Assembly (NCBI GenBank): GCA_914767715.1
Contig: OU612071.1
Location: 7,981,493-8,045,492 of the forward strand
Origin: Membranipora membranacea
Lineage: Eukaryota > Bryozoa > Gymnolaemata > Cheilostomatida > Membraniporidae
DNA length: 64,000 nt
Direction of reading: 5' to 3'
The position numbers were made by a program, and so were the translations under genes. A model generated the notes under the pieces. It saw nothing but the letters and a program-made list of their open reading frames with translations, did no database searches and had not been told where the DNA came from. Of the stretch, positions 39,216 through 51,273 are shown piece after piece (the stretch's first letter is position 1; each line of letters opens with the position of its first letter).

Positions 39216-40555
39216 CAAGCCCTTATATACCTCATTCAAAATCCAGAATATGGAGATTCTCGGATAACCTGGTGGCTTGTAATGCTGACTTGAAATTTAC
39301 AAAAATATACCAAGGGAGGGTATCACGCTTTTTTTTCGCTCGGATCAAAAAATAGATTTGCTTCTAACCTACCTCATAAGGTGAAGCAACTCCTGCTCAT
39401 TTCAGATCTGAAATCCGTTTAGATCTGAGGGTCTTTGTTCTCAGTCAGTGTCCGTCTTAACGAGGCTCACTTTTGCTCTAAAAAAACATGCCAAACGGCG
39501 GCAATAAAAAATTAAAAGTTTGTCGCAATCATATCAAACTCAGACCAGTTCAAGCCCTTATATACCTCATTCAAAATCCAGAATATGGAGATTCTCGGAT
39601 AGCCTGGTGGCTTGTAACGCTGACTTGAAATTTACAAAAATATACCAAGGGAGGGTATCACGCTTTTTTTCCGCTCGGATCAAAAAATAGATTTGCTTCT
39701 AACCTACCTCATAAGGTGAAGCAACTCCTGCTCATTTCAAATCTGAATTCCGTTTAGCTCTGAGGGTCTTTGTTCTCAGTCAGCGTCCGTCTTAACGAGG
39801 CTCACTTTTGCTCTAAAAAAACATGCCAAACGGCGGCAATAAAAAATTAAAAGTTTGTCGCAATCATATCAAACTCAGACCAGTTCAAGCCCTTATATAC
39901 CTCATTCAAAATCCAGAATATGTAGATTCTCGGATAGCCCGGTGGCTTGTAACGCTGACTTGAAATTTACAAAAATATACCAAGGGAGGGTATCACGCTT
40001 TTTTTCCGCTCGGATCAAAAAATAGATTTGCTTCTAACCTACCTCATAAGGTGAAGCAACTCCTGCTCATTTCAAATCTGAAATCCGTTTAGCTCTGAGG
40101 GTCTTTGTTCTCAGTCAGCATCCGTCTTAACGAGGCTCACTTTTGCTCTAAAAATACAAGCCAAACGGCGGCAATTAGAAATTAAAAGTTTGTCGCAATC
40201 ATATCAAACTCAGACCAGTTCAAGCCCTTATATACCTCATTCAAAATCCAGAATATGGAGATTCTCGGATAACCTGGTGGCTTGTAACGCTGACTTGAAA
40301 TTTACAAAAATATACCAAGGGAGGGTATCACGCTTTTTTTCCGCTCGGATCAAAAAATAGATTTGCTTCTAACCTACCTCATAAGGTGAAGCAACTCCTG
40401 CTCATTTCAGATCTGCAAACCGTTTAGCTCTGAGGGTCTTTGTTCTCAGTCAGCGTCCGTCTTAACGAGGCTCACTTTTGCTCTAAAAAAACATGCCAAA
40501 CGGCGGCAATAAAAAATTAAAAGTTTGTCGCAATCATATCAAACTCAGACCAGTT
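39216..40555 (+). repeat. Block H copy 1: 4-monomer HOR, 1,340 bp
   Basis: Four monomer types in order: a, with TTTAGATCTGAGG at 39419 and CAGTGTCCG; b, with GGATAGCCTGG and CTGAATTCCG; c, with ATATGTAGATTC, GATAGCCCGG, CAGCATCCG and ACAAGCC; d, with CTGCAAACCG. Types b to d have the T7-CCGCTCGG form of the T tract. Unit edges coincide with monomer starts. This copy has private changes in c (TACAAGCC and CAATTAGAAATT near 40,155-40,180). Confidence 0.93.
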
Positions 40556-41895
40556 CAAGCCCTTATATACCTCATTCAAAATCCAGAGTATGGAGATTCT
40601 CGGATAACCTGGTGGCTTGTAACGCTGACTTGAAATTTACAAAAATATACCAAGGGAGGGTATCACGCTTTTTTTTCGCTCGGATCAAAAAATAGATTTG
40701 CTTCTAACCTACCTCATAAGGTGAAGCAACTCCTGCTCATTTCAGATCTGAAATCCGTTTAGATCTGAGGGTCTTTGTTCTCAGTCAGTGTCCGTCTTAA
40801 CGAGGCTCACTTTTGCTCTAAAAAAACATGCCAAACGGCGGCAATAAAAAATTAAAAGTTTGTCGCAATCATATCAAACTCAGACCAGTTCAAGCCCTTA
40901 TATACCTCATTCAAAATCCAGAATATGGAGATTCTCGGATAGCCTGGTGGCTTGTAACGCTGACTTGAAATTTACAAAAATATACCAAGGGAGGGTATCA
41001 CGCTTTTTTTCCGCTCGGATCAAAAAATAGATTTGCTTCTAACCTACCTCATAAGGTGAAGCAACTCCTGCTCATTTCAAATCTGAATTCCGTTTAGCTC
41101 TGAGGGTCTTTGTTCTCAGTCAGCGTCCGTCTTAACGAGGCTCACTTTTGCTCTAAAAAAACATGCCAAACGGCGGCAATAAAAAATTAAAAGTTTGTCG
41201 CAATCATATCAAACTCAGACCAGTTCAAGCCCTTATATACCTCATTCAAAATCCAGAATATGTAGATTCTCGGATAGCCCGGTGGCTTGTAACGCTGACT
41301 TGAAATTTACAAAAATATACCAAGGGAGGGTATCACGCTTTTTTTCCGCTCCGATCAAAAAATAGATTTGCTTCTAACCTACCTCATAAGGTGAAGCAAC
41401 TCCTGCTCATTTCAAATCTGAAATCCGTTTAGCTCTGAGGGTCTTTGTTCTCAGTCAGCATCCGTCTTAACGAGGCTCACTTTTGCTCTAAAAAAACAAG
41501 CCAAACGGCGGCAATAAAAAATTAAAAGTTTGTCGCAATCATATCAAACTCAGACCAGTTCAAGCCCTTATATACCTCATTCAAAATCCAGAATATGGAG
41601 ATTCTCGGATAACCTGGTGGCTTGTAACGCTGACTTGAAATTTACAAAAATATACCAAGGGAGGGTATCACGCTTTTTTTCCGCTCGGATCAAAAAATAG
41701 ATTTGCTTCTAACCTACCTCATAAGGTGAAGCGACTCCTGCTCATTTCAGATCTGCAAACCGTTTAGCTCTGAGGGTCTTTGTTCTCAGTCAGCGTCCGT
41801 CTTAACGAGGCTCACTTTTGCTCTAAAAAAACATGCCAAACGGCGGCAATAAAAAATTAAAAGTTTGTCACAATCATATCAAACTCAGACCAGTT
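40556..41895 (+). repeat. Block H copy 2: 4-monomer HOR, 1,340 bp
   Basis: Same a-b-c-d order, with TTTAGATCTGAGG at 40759. It differs from copy 1 by, for example, CAGAGTATGG near 40,586, GCTCCGATC near 41,348, GCGACTCC near 41,731 and TGTCACAATC near 41,866. The last two are shared with copy 3. Confidence 0.93.
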
Positions 41896-43570
41896 CAAGC
41901 CCTTATATACCTCATTCAAAATCCAGAATATGGAGATTCTCGGATAACCTGGTGGCTTGTAACGCTGACTTGAAATTTACAAAAATATACCAAGGGAGGG
42001 TATCACGCTTTTTTTTCGCTTGGATCAAAAAATAGATTTGCTTCTAACCTACCTCATAAGGTGAAGCAACTCCTGCTCATTTCAGATCTGAAATCCGTTT
42101 AGATCTGAGGGTCTTTGTTCTCAGTCAGTGTCCGTCTTAACGAGGCTCACTTTTGCTCTAAAAAAACATGCCAAACGGCGGCAATAAAAAATTAAAAGTT
42201 TGTCGCAATCATATCAAACTCAGACCAGTTCAAGCCCTTATATACCTCATTCAAAATCCAGAATATGGAGATTCTCGGATAGCCTGGTGGCTTGTAACGC
42301 TGACTTGAAATTTACAAAAATATACCAAGGGAGGGTATCACGCTTTTTTTCCGCTCGGATCAAAAAATAGATTTGCTTCTAACCTACCTCATAAGGTGAA
42401 GCAACTCCTGCTCATTTCAAATCTGAATTCCGTTTAGCTCTGAGGGTCTTTGTTCTCAGTCAGCGTCCGTCTTAACGAGGCTCACTTTTGCTCTAAAAAA
42501 ACATGCCAAACGGCGGCATTAAAAAATTAAAAGTTTGTCGCAATCATATCAAACTCAGACCAGTTCAAGCCCTTATATACCTCATTCAAAATCCAGAATA
42601 TGGAGATTCTCGGATAGCCTGGTGGCTTGTAACGCTGACTTGAAATTTACAAAAATATACCAAGGGAGGGTATCACGCTTTTTTTCCGCTCGGATCAAAA
42701 AATAGATTTGCTTCTAACCTACCTCATAAGGTGAAGCAACTCCTGCTCATTTCAAATCTGAATTCCGTTTAGCTCTGAGGGTCTTTGTTCTCAGTCAGCG
42801 TCCGTCTTAACGAGGCTCACTTTTGCTCTAAAAAAACATGCCAAACGGCGGCAATAAAAAATTAAAAGTTTGTCGCAATCATATCAAACTCAGACCAGTT
42901 CAAGCCCTTATATACCTCATTCAAAATCCAGAATATGTAGATTCTCGGATAGCCCGGTGGCTTGTAACGCTGACTTGAAATTTACAAAAATATACCAAGG
43001 GAGGGTATCACGCTTTTTTTCCGCTCCGATCAAAAAATAGATTTGCTTCTAACCTACCTCATAAGGTGAAGCAACTCCTGCTCATTTCAAATCTGAAATC
43101 CGTTTAGCTCTGAGGGTCTTTGTTCTCAGTCAGCATCCGTCTTAACGAGGCTCACTTTTGCTCTAAAAAAACAAGCCAAACGGCGGCAATAAAAAATTAA
43201 AAGTTTGTCGCAATCATATCAAACTCAGACCAGTTCAAGCCCTTATATACCTCATTCAAAATCCAGAATATGGAGATTCTCGGATAACCTGGTGGCTTGT
43301 AACGCTGACTTGAAATTTACAAAAATATACCAAGGGAGGGTATCACGCTTTTTTTCCGCTCGGATCAAAAAATAGATTTGCTTCTAACCTACCTCATAAG
43401 GTGAAGCGACTCCTGCTCATTTCAGATCTGCAAACCGTTTAGCTCTGAGGGTCTTTGTTCTCAGTCAGCGTCCGTCTTAACGAGGCTCACTTTTGCTCTA
43501 AAAAAACATGCCAAACGGCGGCAATAAAAAATTAAAAGTTTGTCACAATCATATCAAACTCAGACCAGTT
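41896..43570 (+). repeat. Block H copy 3: 5-monomer version, 1,675 bp
   Basis: Order a-b-b-c-d. The b monomer (GGATAGCCTGG and CTGAATTCCG) is present twice, near 42,278 and 42,613, which lengthens this copy by exactly one monomer. The first b carries CGGCATTAAAAA near 42,516. This is the expected outcome of an exchange shifted by one monomer. Confidence 0.93.
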
Positions 43571-44910
43571 CAAGCCCTTATATACCTCATTCAAAATCCA
43601 GAATATGGAGATTCTCGGATAACCTGGTGGCTTGTAACGCTGACTTGAAATTTACAAAAATATACCAAGGGAGGGTATCACGCTTTTTTTTCGCTTGGAT
43701 CAAAAAATAGATTTGCTTCTAACCTACCTCATAAGGTGAAGCAACTCCTGCTCATTTCAGATCTGAAATCCGTTTAGATCTGAGGGTCTTTGTTCTCAGT
43801 CAGTGTCCGTCTTAACGAGGCTCACTTTTGCTCTAAAAAAACATGCCAAACGGCGGCAATAAAAAATTAAAAGTTTGTCGCAATCATATCAAACTCAGAC
43901 CAGTTCAAGCCCTTATATACCTCATTCAAAATCCAGAATATGGAGATTCTCGGATAGCCTGGTGGCTTGTAACGCTGACTTGAAATTTACAAAAATATAC
44001 CAAGGGAGGGTATCACGCTTTTTTTCCGCTCGGATCAAAAAATAGATTTGCTTCTAACCTACCTCATAAGGTGAAGCAACTCCTGCTCATTTCAAATCTG
44101 AATTCCGTTTAGCTCTGAGGGTCTTTGTTCTCAGTCAGCGTCCGTCTTAACGAGGCTCACTTTTGCTCTAAAAAAACATGCCAAACGGCGGCATTAAAAA
44201 ATTAAAAGTTTGTCGCAATCATATCAAACTCAGACCAGTTCAAGCCCTTATATACCTCATTCAAAATCCAGAATATGTAGATTCTCGGATAGCCCGGTGG
44301 CTTGTAACGCTGACTTGAAATTTACAAAAATATACCAAGGGAGGGTATCACGCTTTTTTTCCGCTCGGATCAAAAAATAGATTTGCTTCTAACCTACCTC
44401 ATAAGGTGAAGCAACTCCTGCTCATTTCAAATCTGAAATCCGTTTAGCTCTGAGGGTCTTTGTTCTCAGTCAGCATCCGTCTTAACGAGGCTCACTTTTG
44501 CTCTAAAAAAACAAGCCAAACGGCGGCAATAAAAAATTAAAAGTTTGTCGCAATCATATCAAACTCAGACCAGTTCAAGCCCTTATATACCTCATTCAAA
44601 ATCCAGAATATGGAGATTCTCGGATAACCTGGTGGCTTGTAACGCTGACTTGAAATTTACAAAAATATACCAAGGGAGGGTATCACGCTTTTTTTCCGCT
44701 CGGATCAAAAAATAGATTTGCTTCTAACCTACCTCATAAGGTGAAGCAACTCCTGCTCATTTCAGATCTGCAAACCGTTTAGCTCTGAGGGTCTTTGTTC
44801 TCAGTCAGCGTCCGTCTTAACGAGGCTCACTTTTGCTCTAAAAAAACATGCCAAACGGCGGCAATAAAAAATTAAAAGTTTGTCACAATCATATCAAACT
44901 CAGACCAGTT
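43571..44910 (+). repeat. Block H copy 4: 4-monomer HOR, 1,340 bp
   Basis: Order a-b-c-d, with AGATCTGAGG at 43776. It shares CGGCATTAAAAA with copy 3 (near 44,191), TGTCACAATC with copies 2 and 3, and GCTTGGATC with copy 3 in monomer a. Copies 2 to 4 are therefore closer to each other than to copy 1. Confidence 0.93.
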
Positions 44911-46919
44911 CAAGCCCTTATATACCTCATTCAAAATCCAGAATATGGAGATTCTCGGATAACCTGGTGGCTTGTAACGCTGACTTGAAATTTACAAAAA
45001 TATACCAAGGGAGGGTATCACGCTTTTTTTTCGCTCGGATCAAAAAATAGATTTGCTTCTAACCTACCTCATAAGGTGAAGCAACTCCTGCTCATTTCAG
45101 ATCTGAAATCCGTTTAGCTCTGAGGGTCTTTGTTCTCAGTCAGCGTCCGTCTTAACGAGGCTCACTTTTGCTCTAAAAAAACATGCCAAACGGCGGCAAT
45201 AAAAAATTAAAAGTTTGTCGCAATCATATCAAACTCAGACCAGTTCAAGCCCTTATATACCTCATTCAAAATCCAGAATATGGAGATTCTCGGATAACCT
45301 GGTGGCTTGTAACGCTGACATGAAATTTACAAAAATATACCAAGGGAGGGTATCACGCTTTTTTTTCGCTCGGATCAAAAAATAGATTTGCTTCTACCCT
45401 ACCTCATAAGGTGAAGCGACTCCTGCTCATTTCAGATCTGAAATCCGTTTAGCTCTGAGGGTCTTTGTTCTCAGTCAGCGTCCGTCTTAACGAGGCTCAC
45501 TTTTGCTCTAAAAAAACATGCCAAACGGCGGCAATAAAAAATTAAAAGTTTGTCGCAATCATATCAAACTCAGACCAGTTCAAGGCCTTATATACCTCAT
45601 TCAAAATCCAGAATATGGAGATTCTCGGATAACCTGGTGGCTTGTAACGCTGACTTGAAATTTACAAAAATATACCAAGGGAGGGTATCACGCTTTTTTT
45701 TCGCTCGGATCAAAAAATAGATTTGCTTCTAACCTACCTCATAAGGTTAAGCAACTCCTGCTCATTTCAGATCTGAAATCCGTTTAGCTCTGAGGGTCTT
45801 TGTTCTCAGTCAGCGTCCGTCTTAACGAGGCTCACTTTTGCTCTAAAAAAACATGCCAAACGGCGGCAATAAAAAATTAAAAGTTTGTCGCAATCATATC
45901 AAACTCAGACCAGTTCAAGCCCTTATATACCTCATTCAAAATCCAGAATATGGAGATTCTCGGATAACCTGGTGGCTTGTAACGCTGACTTGAAATTTAC
46001 AAAAATATACCAAGGGAGGGTATCACGCTTTTTTTTCGCTCGGATCAAAAAATAGATTTGCTTCTAACCTACCTCATAAGGTGAAGCAACTCCTGCTCAT
46101 TTCAGATCTGAAATCCGTTTAGCTCTGAGGGTCTTTGTTCTCAGTCAGCGTCCGTCTTAACGAGGCTCACTTTTGCTCTAAAAAAACATGCCAAACGGCG
46201 GCAATAAAAAATTAAAAGTTTGTCGCAATCATATCAAACTCAGACCAGTTCAAGCCCTTATATACCTCATTCAAAATCCAGAATATGGAGATTCTCGGAT
46301 AACCTGGTGGCTTGAAACGCTGACTTGAAATTTACAAAAATATACCAAGGGAGGGTATCACGCTTTTTTTTCTCTCGGATCAAAAAATAGATTTGCTTCT
46401 AACCTACCTCATAAGGTGAAGCAACTCCTGCTCATTTCAGATCTGAAGTCCGTTTAGATCTGAGGGTCTTTGTTCTCAGTCAGTGTCCGTCTTAACGAGG
46501 CTCACTTTTGCTCTAAAAAAACATGCCAAACGGCGGCAATAAAAAATTAAAAGTTTGTCGCAATCATATCAAACTCAGACCAGTTCAAGCCCTTATATAC
46601 CTCATTCAAAATCCAGAATATGGAGATTCTCGGATAACCTGGTGGCTTGTAACGCTGACTTGAAATTTACAAAAATGTACCAAAGGAGGGTATCACGCTT
46701 TTTTTTCGCTCGGATCAAAAAATAGATTTGCTTCTAAACTACCTCAGAAGGTGAAGCAACTCCTGCTCATTTCAGATCTGAAATCCGTTAAGCTCTGACG
46801 GTCTTTTTTCTCAGTCAGCGTCCGTCTTAACGAGGCTCACTTTTGCTCTAAAAAAACATGCCAAACGGCGGCAATAAAAATTAAAAGTTTGTCGCAATCA
46901 TATCAAACTCAGACCAGTT
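44911..46919 (+). repeat. Block I, first part: mixed monomers
   Basis: Six monomers. The ones with CTGACATGAAAT and GCGACTCC (about 45,317-45,420) and ATAAGGTTAAGC (45741) match a pair upstream of block H at an offset of 6,700 bp. The last monomer is the most diverged in the area (AATGTACCAAAGG, TAAACTACCTCAGAAGG, CGTTAAGCTCTGACGGTC). Confidence 0.8.
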
Positions 46920-48259
46920 CAAGCCCTTATATACCTCATTCAAAATCCAGAATATGGAGATTCTCGGATAACCTGGTGGCTTGTAACGCTGACTTGAAAT
47001 TTACAAAAATATACCAAGGGAGGGTATCACGCTTTTTTTCCGCTCGGATCAAAAAATAGATTTGCTTCTAACCTACCTCATAAGGTGAAGCAACTCCTGC
47101 TCATTTCAGATCTGCAAACCGTTTAGCTCTGAGGGTCTTTGTTCTCAGTCAGCGTCCGTCTTAACGAGGCTCACTTTTGCTCTAAAAAAACATGCCAATC
47201 GGCGGCAATAAAAAATTAAAAGTTTGTCGCAATCATATCAAACTCAGACCAGTTCAAGCCCTTATATACCTCATTCAAAATCCAGAATATGGAGATTCTC
47301 GGATAACCTGGTGGCTTGTAACGCTGACTTGAAATTTACAAAAATATGCCAAGGGAGGGTATCACGCTTTTTTTTCGCTCGGATCAAAAAATAGATTTGC
47401 TTCTAACCTACCTCATAAGGTGAAGCAACTCCTGCTCATTTCAGATCTGAAATCCGTTTAGCTCTGAGGGTCTTTGTTCTCAGTCAGCGTCCGTCTTAAC
47501 GAGGCTCACTTTTGCTCTAAAAAAACATGCCAAACGGCGGCAATAAAAAATTAAAAGTTTGTCGCAATCATATCAAACTCAGACCAGTTCAAGCCCTTAT
47601 ATACCTCATTCAAAATCCAGAATATGGAGATTCTCGGATAACCTGGTGGCTTGTAACGCTGACTTGAAATTTACAAAAATATACCAAGGGAGGGTATCAC
47701 GCTTTTTTTCCGCTCGGATCAAAAAATAGATTTGCTTCTAACCTACCTCATAAGGTGAAGCAACTCCTGCTCATTTCAGATCTGCAAACCGTTTAGCTCT
47801 GAGGGTCTTTGTTCTCAGTCAGCGTCCGTCTTAACGAGGCTCACTTTTGCTCTAAAAAAACATGCCAATCGGCGGCAATAAAAAATTAAAAGTTTGTCGC
47901 AATCATATCAAACTCAGACCAGTTCAAGCCCTTATATACCTCATTCAAAATCCAGAATATGGAGATTCTCGGATAACCTGGTGGCTTGTAACGCTGACTT
48001 GAAATTTACAAAAATATGCCAAGGGAGGGTATCACGCTTTTTTTTCGCTCGGATCAAAAAATAGATTTGCTTCTAACCTACCTCATAAGGTGAAGCAACT
48101 CCTGCTCATTTCAGATCTGAAATCCGTTTAGCTCTGAGGGTCTTTGTTCTCAGTCAGCGTCCGTCTTAACGAGGCTCACTTTTGCTCTAAAAAAACATGC
48201 CAAACGGCGGCAATAAAAAATTAAAAGTTTGTCGCAATCATATCAAACTCAGACCAGTT
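46920..48259 (+). repeat. Tandem 2-monomer duplication, 2 x 670 bp
   Basis: Units 46920-47589 and 47590-48259 both contain a monomer with T7-CCGCTCGG, CTGCAAACCG and CATGCCAATCGG, followed by one with AATATGCCAAGG. I saw no difference between the two 670-bp units, so this is another very recent duplication. Confidence 0.92.
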
Positions 48260-51200
48260 CAAGCCCTTATATACCTCATTCAAAATCCAGAATATGGAGA
48301 TTCTCGGATAACCTGGTGGCTTGAAACGCTGACTTGAAATTTACAAAAATATACCAAGGGAGGGTATCACGCTTTTTTTTCGCTCGGATCAAAAAATAGA
48401 TTTGCTTCTAACCTACCTCATAAGGTGAAGCAACTCCTGCTCATTTCAGATCTGAAATCCGTTTAGATCTGAGGGTCTTTGTTCTCAGTCAGCGTCCGTC
48501 TTAACGAGGCTCACTTTTGCTCTAAAAAAACATGCCAAACGGCGGCAATAAAAAATTAAAAGTTTGTTGCAATCATATCAAACTCAGACCAGTTCAAGCC
48601 CTTATATACCTCATTCAAAATCCAGAATATGGAGATTCTCGGATAACCTGGTGGCTTGTAACGCTGACTTGAAATTTACAAAAATATACCAAGGGAGGGT
48701 ATCACGCTTTTTTTTCGCTCGGATCAAAAAATAGATTTGCTTCTAACCTACCTCATAAGGTGAAGCAACTCCTGCTCATTTCAGATCTGAAATCCGTTTA
48801 GCTCTGAGGGTCTTTGTTCTCAGTCAGCGTCCGTCTTAACGAGGCTCACTTTTGCTCTAAAAAAACATGCCAAACGGCGGCAATAAAAAATTAAAAGTTT
48901 GTCGCAATCATATCAAACTCAGACCAGTTCAAGCCCTTATATACCTCATTCAAAATCCAGAATATGGAGATTCTCGGATAACCTGGTGGCTTGAAACGCT
49001 GACTTGAAATTTACAAAAATGTATCAAGGGAGGGTATCACGCTTTTTTTTCGCTCGGATCAAAAAATCGATTTGCTTCTAACCTACCTCATAAGATGAAG
49101 CAACTCCTCCTCATTTCAGATCTGAAATCCGTTTAGCTCTGAGGGTCTTTGTTCTCAGTCAGCGTCCGTCTTAACGAGGCTCACTTTTGCTCTAAAAAAA
49201 CATGCCAAACGGCGGCAATAAAAAATTAAAAGTTTGTCGCAATCATATCAAACTCAGACCAGTTCAAGCCCTTATATACCTCATTCAAAATCCAGAATAT
49301 GGAGATTCTCGGATAACCTGGTGGCTTGTAACGCTGACTTGAAATTTACAAAAATATACCAAGGGAGGGTATCACGCTTTTTTTTCGTTCGGATCAAAAA
49401 ATAGATTTGCTTCTAACCTACCTCATAAGGTGAAGCAACTCCTGCTCATTTCAGATCTGAAATCCGTTTAGCTCTGAGGGTCTTTGTTCTCAGTCAGCGT
49501 CCGTCTTAACGAGGCTCACTTTTGCTCTAAAAAAACATGCCAAACGGCGGCAATAAAAAATAAAACTTTGTCGCAATCATATCAAACTCAGACCAGTTCA
49601 AGCCCTTATATACCTCATTCAAAATCCAGAATATGGAGATTCTCGGATAACCTGGTTGCTTGTAACGCTGACTTGAAATTTACAAAAATATACCAAGGGA
49701 GGGTATCACGCTTTTTTTTCGCTCGGATCAAAAGATAGATTTGCTTCTAACCTACCTCATAAGGTGAAGCAACTCCTGCTCATTTCAGATCTGAAATCCG
49801 TTTAGCTCTGAGGGTCTTTGTTCTCAGTCAGCGTCCGTCTTAACGAGGCTCACTTTTGCTCTAAAAAAACATGCCAAACGGCGGCAATAAAAAATTAATA
49901 GTTTGTCGCAATCATATCAAACTCAGACCAGTTCAAGCCCTTATATACCTCATTCAAAATCCAGAATATGGAGATTCTCGGATAACCTGGTGGCTTGTAA
50001 CGCTGACTTAAAATTTACGAAAATATACCAAGGGAGGGTATCACGCTTTTTTTCCGCTCGGATCAAAAAATAGATTTGCTTCTAACCTACCTCATAAGGT
50101 GAAGCAACTCCTGCTCATTTCAGATCTGAAATCCGTTTAGCTCTGAGGGTCTTTGTTCTCAGTCAGCGTCCGTCTTAACGAGGCTCACTTTTGCTCTAAA
50201 AAAAACATGCCAAACGGCGGCAATAAAAAATTAAAAGTTTGTCGCAATCATATCAAACTCAGACCAGTTCAAGCCCTTATATACCTCATTCAAAATCCAG
50301 AATATGGAGATTCTCGGATAACCTGGTGGCTTGTAACGCTGACTTGAAATTTACAAAAATATACCAAGGGAGGGTATCACGCTTTTTTTTCGCTCGGATC
50401 AAAAAATAGATTTGCTTCTAACCTACCTCATAAGGTGAAGCAACTCCTGCTCATTTCAGATCTGAAATCCGTTTAGCTCTGAGGGTCTTTGTTCTCAGTC
50501 AGCGTCCGTCTTAACGAGGCTCACTTTTGCTCTAAAAAAACATGCCAAACGGCGGCAATAAAAAATAAAACTTTGTCGCAATCATATCAAACTCAGACCA
50601 GTTCAAGCCCTTATATACCTCATTCAAAATCCAGAATATGGAGATTCTCGGATAACCTGGTGGCTTGTAACGCTGACTTGAAATTTACAAAAATATACCA
50701 AGGGAGGGTATCACGCTTTTTTTCCGCTCGGATCAAAAAATAGATTTGCTTCTAACCTACCTCATAAGGTGAAGCAACTCCTGCTCATTTCAGATCTGAA
50801 ATCCGTTTAGCTCTGAGGGTCTTTGTTCTCAGTCAGCGTCCGTCTTAACGAGGCTCACTTTTGCTCTAAAAAAACATGCCAAACGGCGGCAATAAAAAAT
50901 TAACTGTTTGTCGCAATCATATCAAACTCAGACCAGTTCAAGCCCTTATATACCTCATTCAAAATCCAGAATATGGAGATTCTCGGATAACCTGGTGGCT
51001 TGTAACGCTGACTTGAAATTTACAAAAATATACCAAGGGAGGGTATCACGCTTTTTTTTCGCTCGGATCAAAAAATAGATTTGCTTCTAACCTACCTCAG
51101 AAGGTGAAACAACTCCTGCTCATTTCAGATCTGAAATCCGTTTAGCTCTGAGGGTCTTTGTTCTCAGTCAGCGTCCGTCTTAACGAGGCTCACTTTTGCT

Positions 51201-51273
51201 CTAAAAAAACATGCCAAACGGCGGCAATAAAAAATTAAAAGTTTGTCGCAATCATATCAAACTCAGACCAGTT
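48260..51273 (+). repeat. Block I, last part: mixed monomers with a 3-monomer echo
   Basis: Nine monomers. The rare form CAATAAAAAATAAAACTTTG occurs near 49,551 and again about 1,005 bp later (three monomers). The one-base deletion it contains joins two frames into an apparent 84-codon frame at both places. Other private variants include TTTGTTGCAATC near 48,564, AATGTATCAAGG near 49,019 and TTAACTGTTTG near 50,901. Confidence 0.8.
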
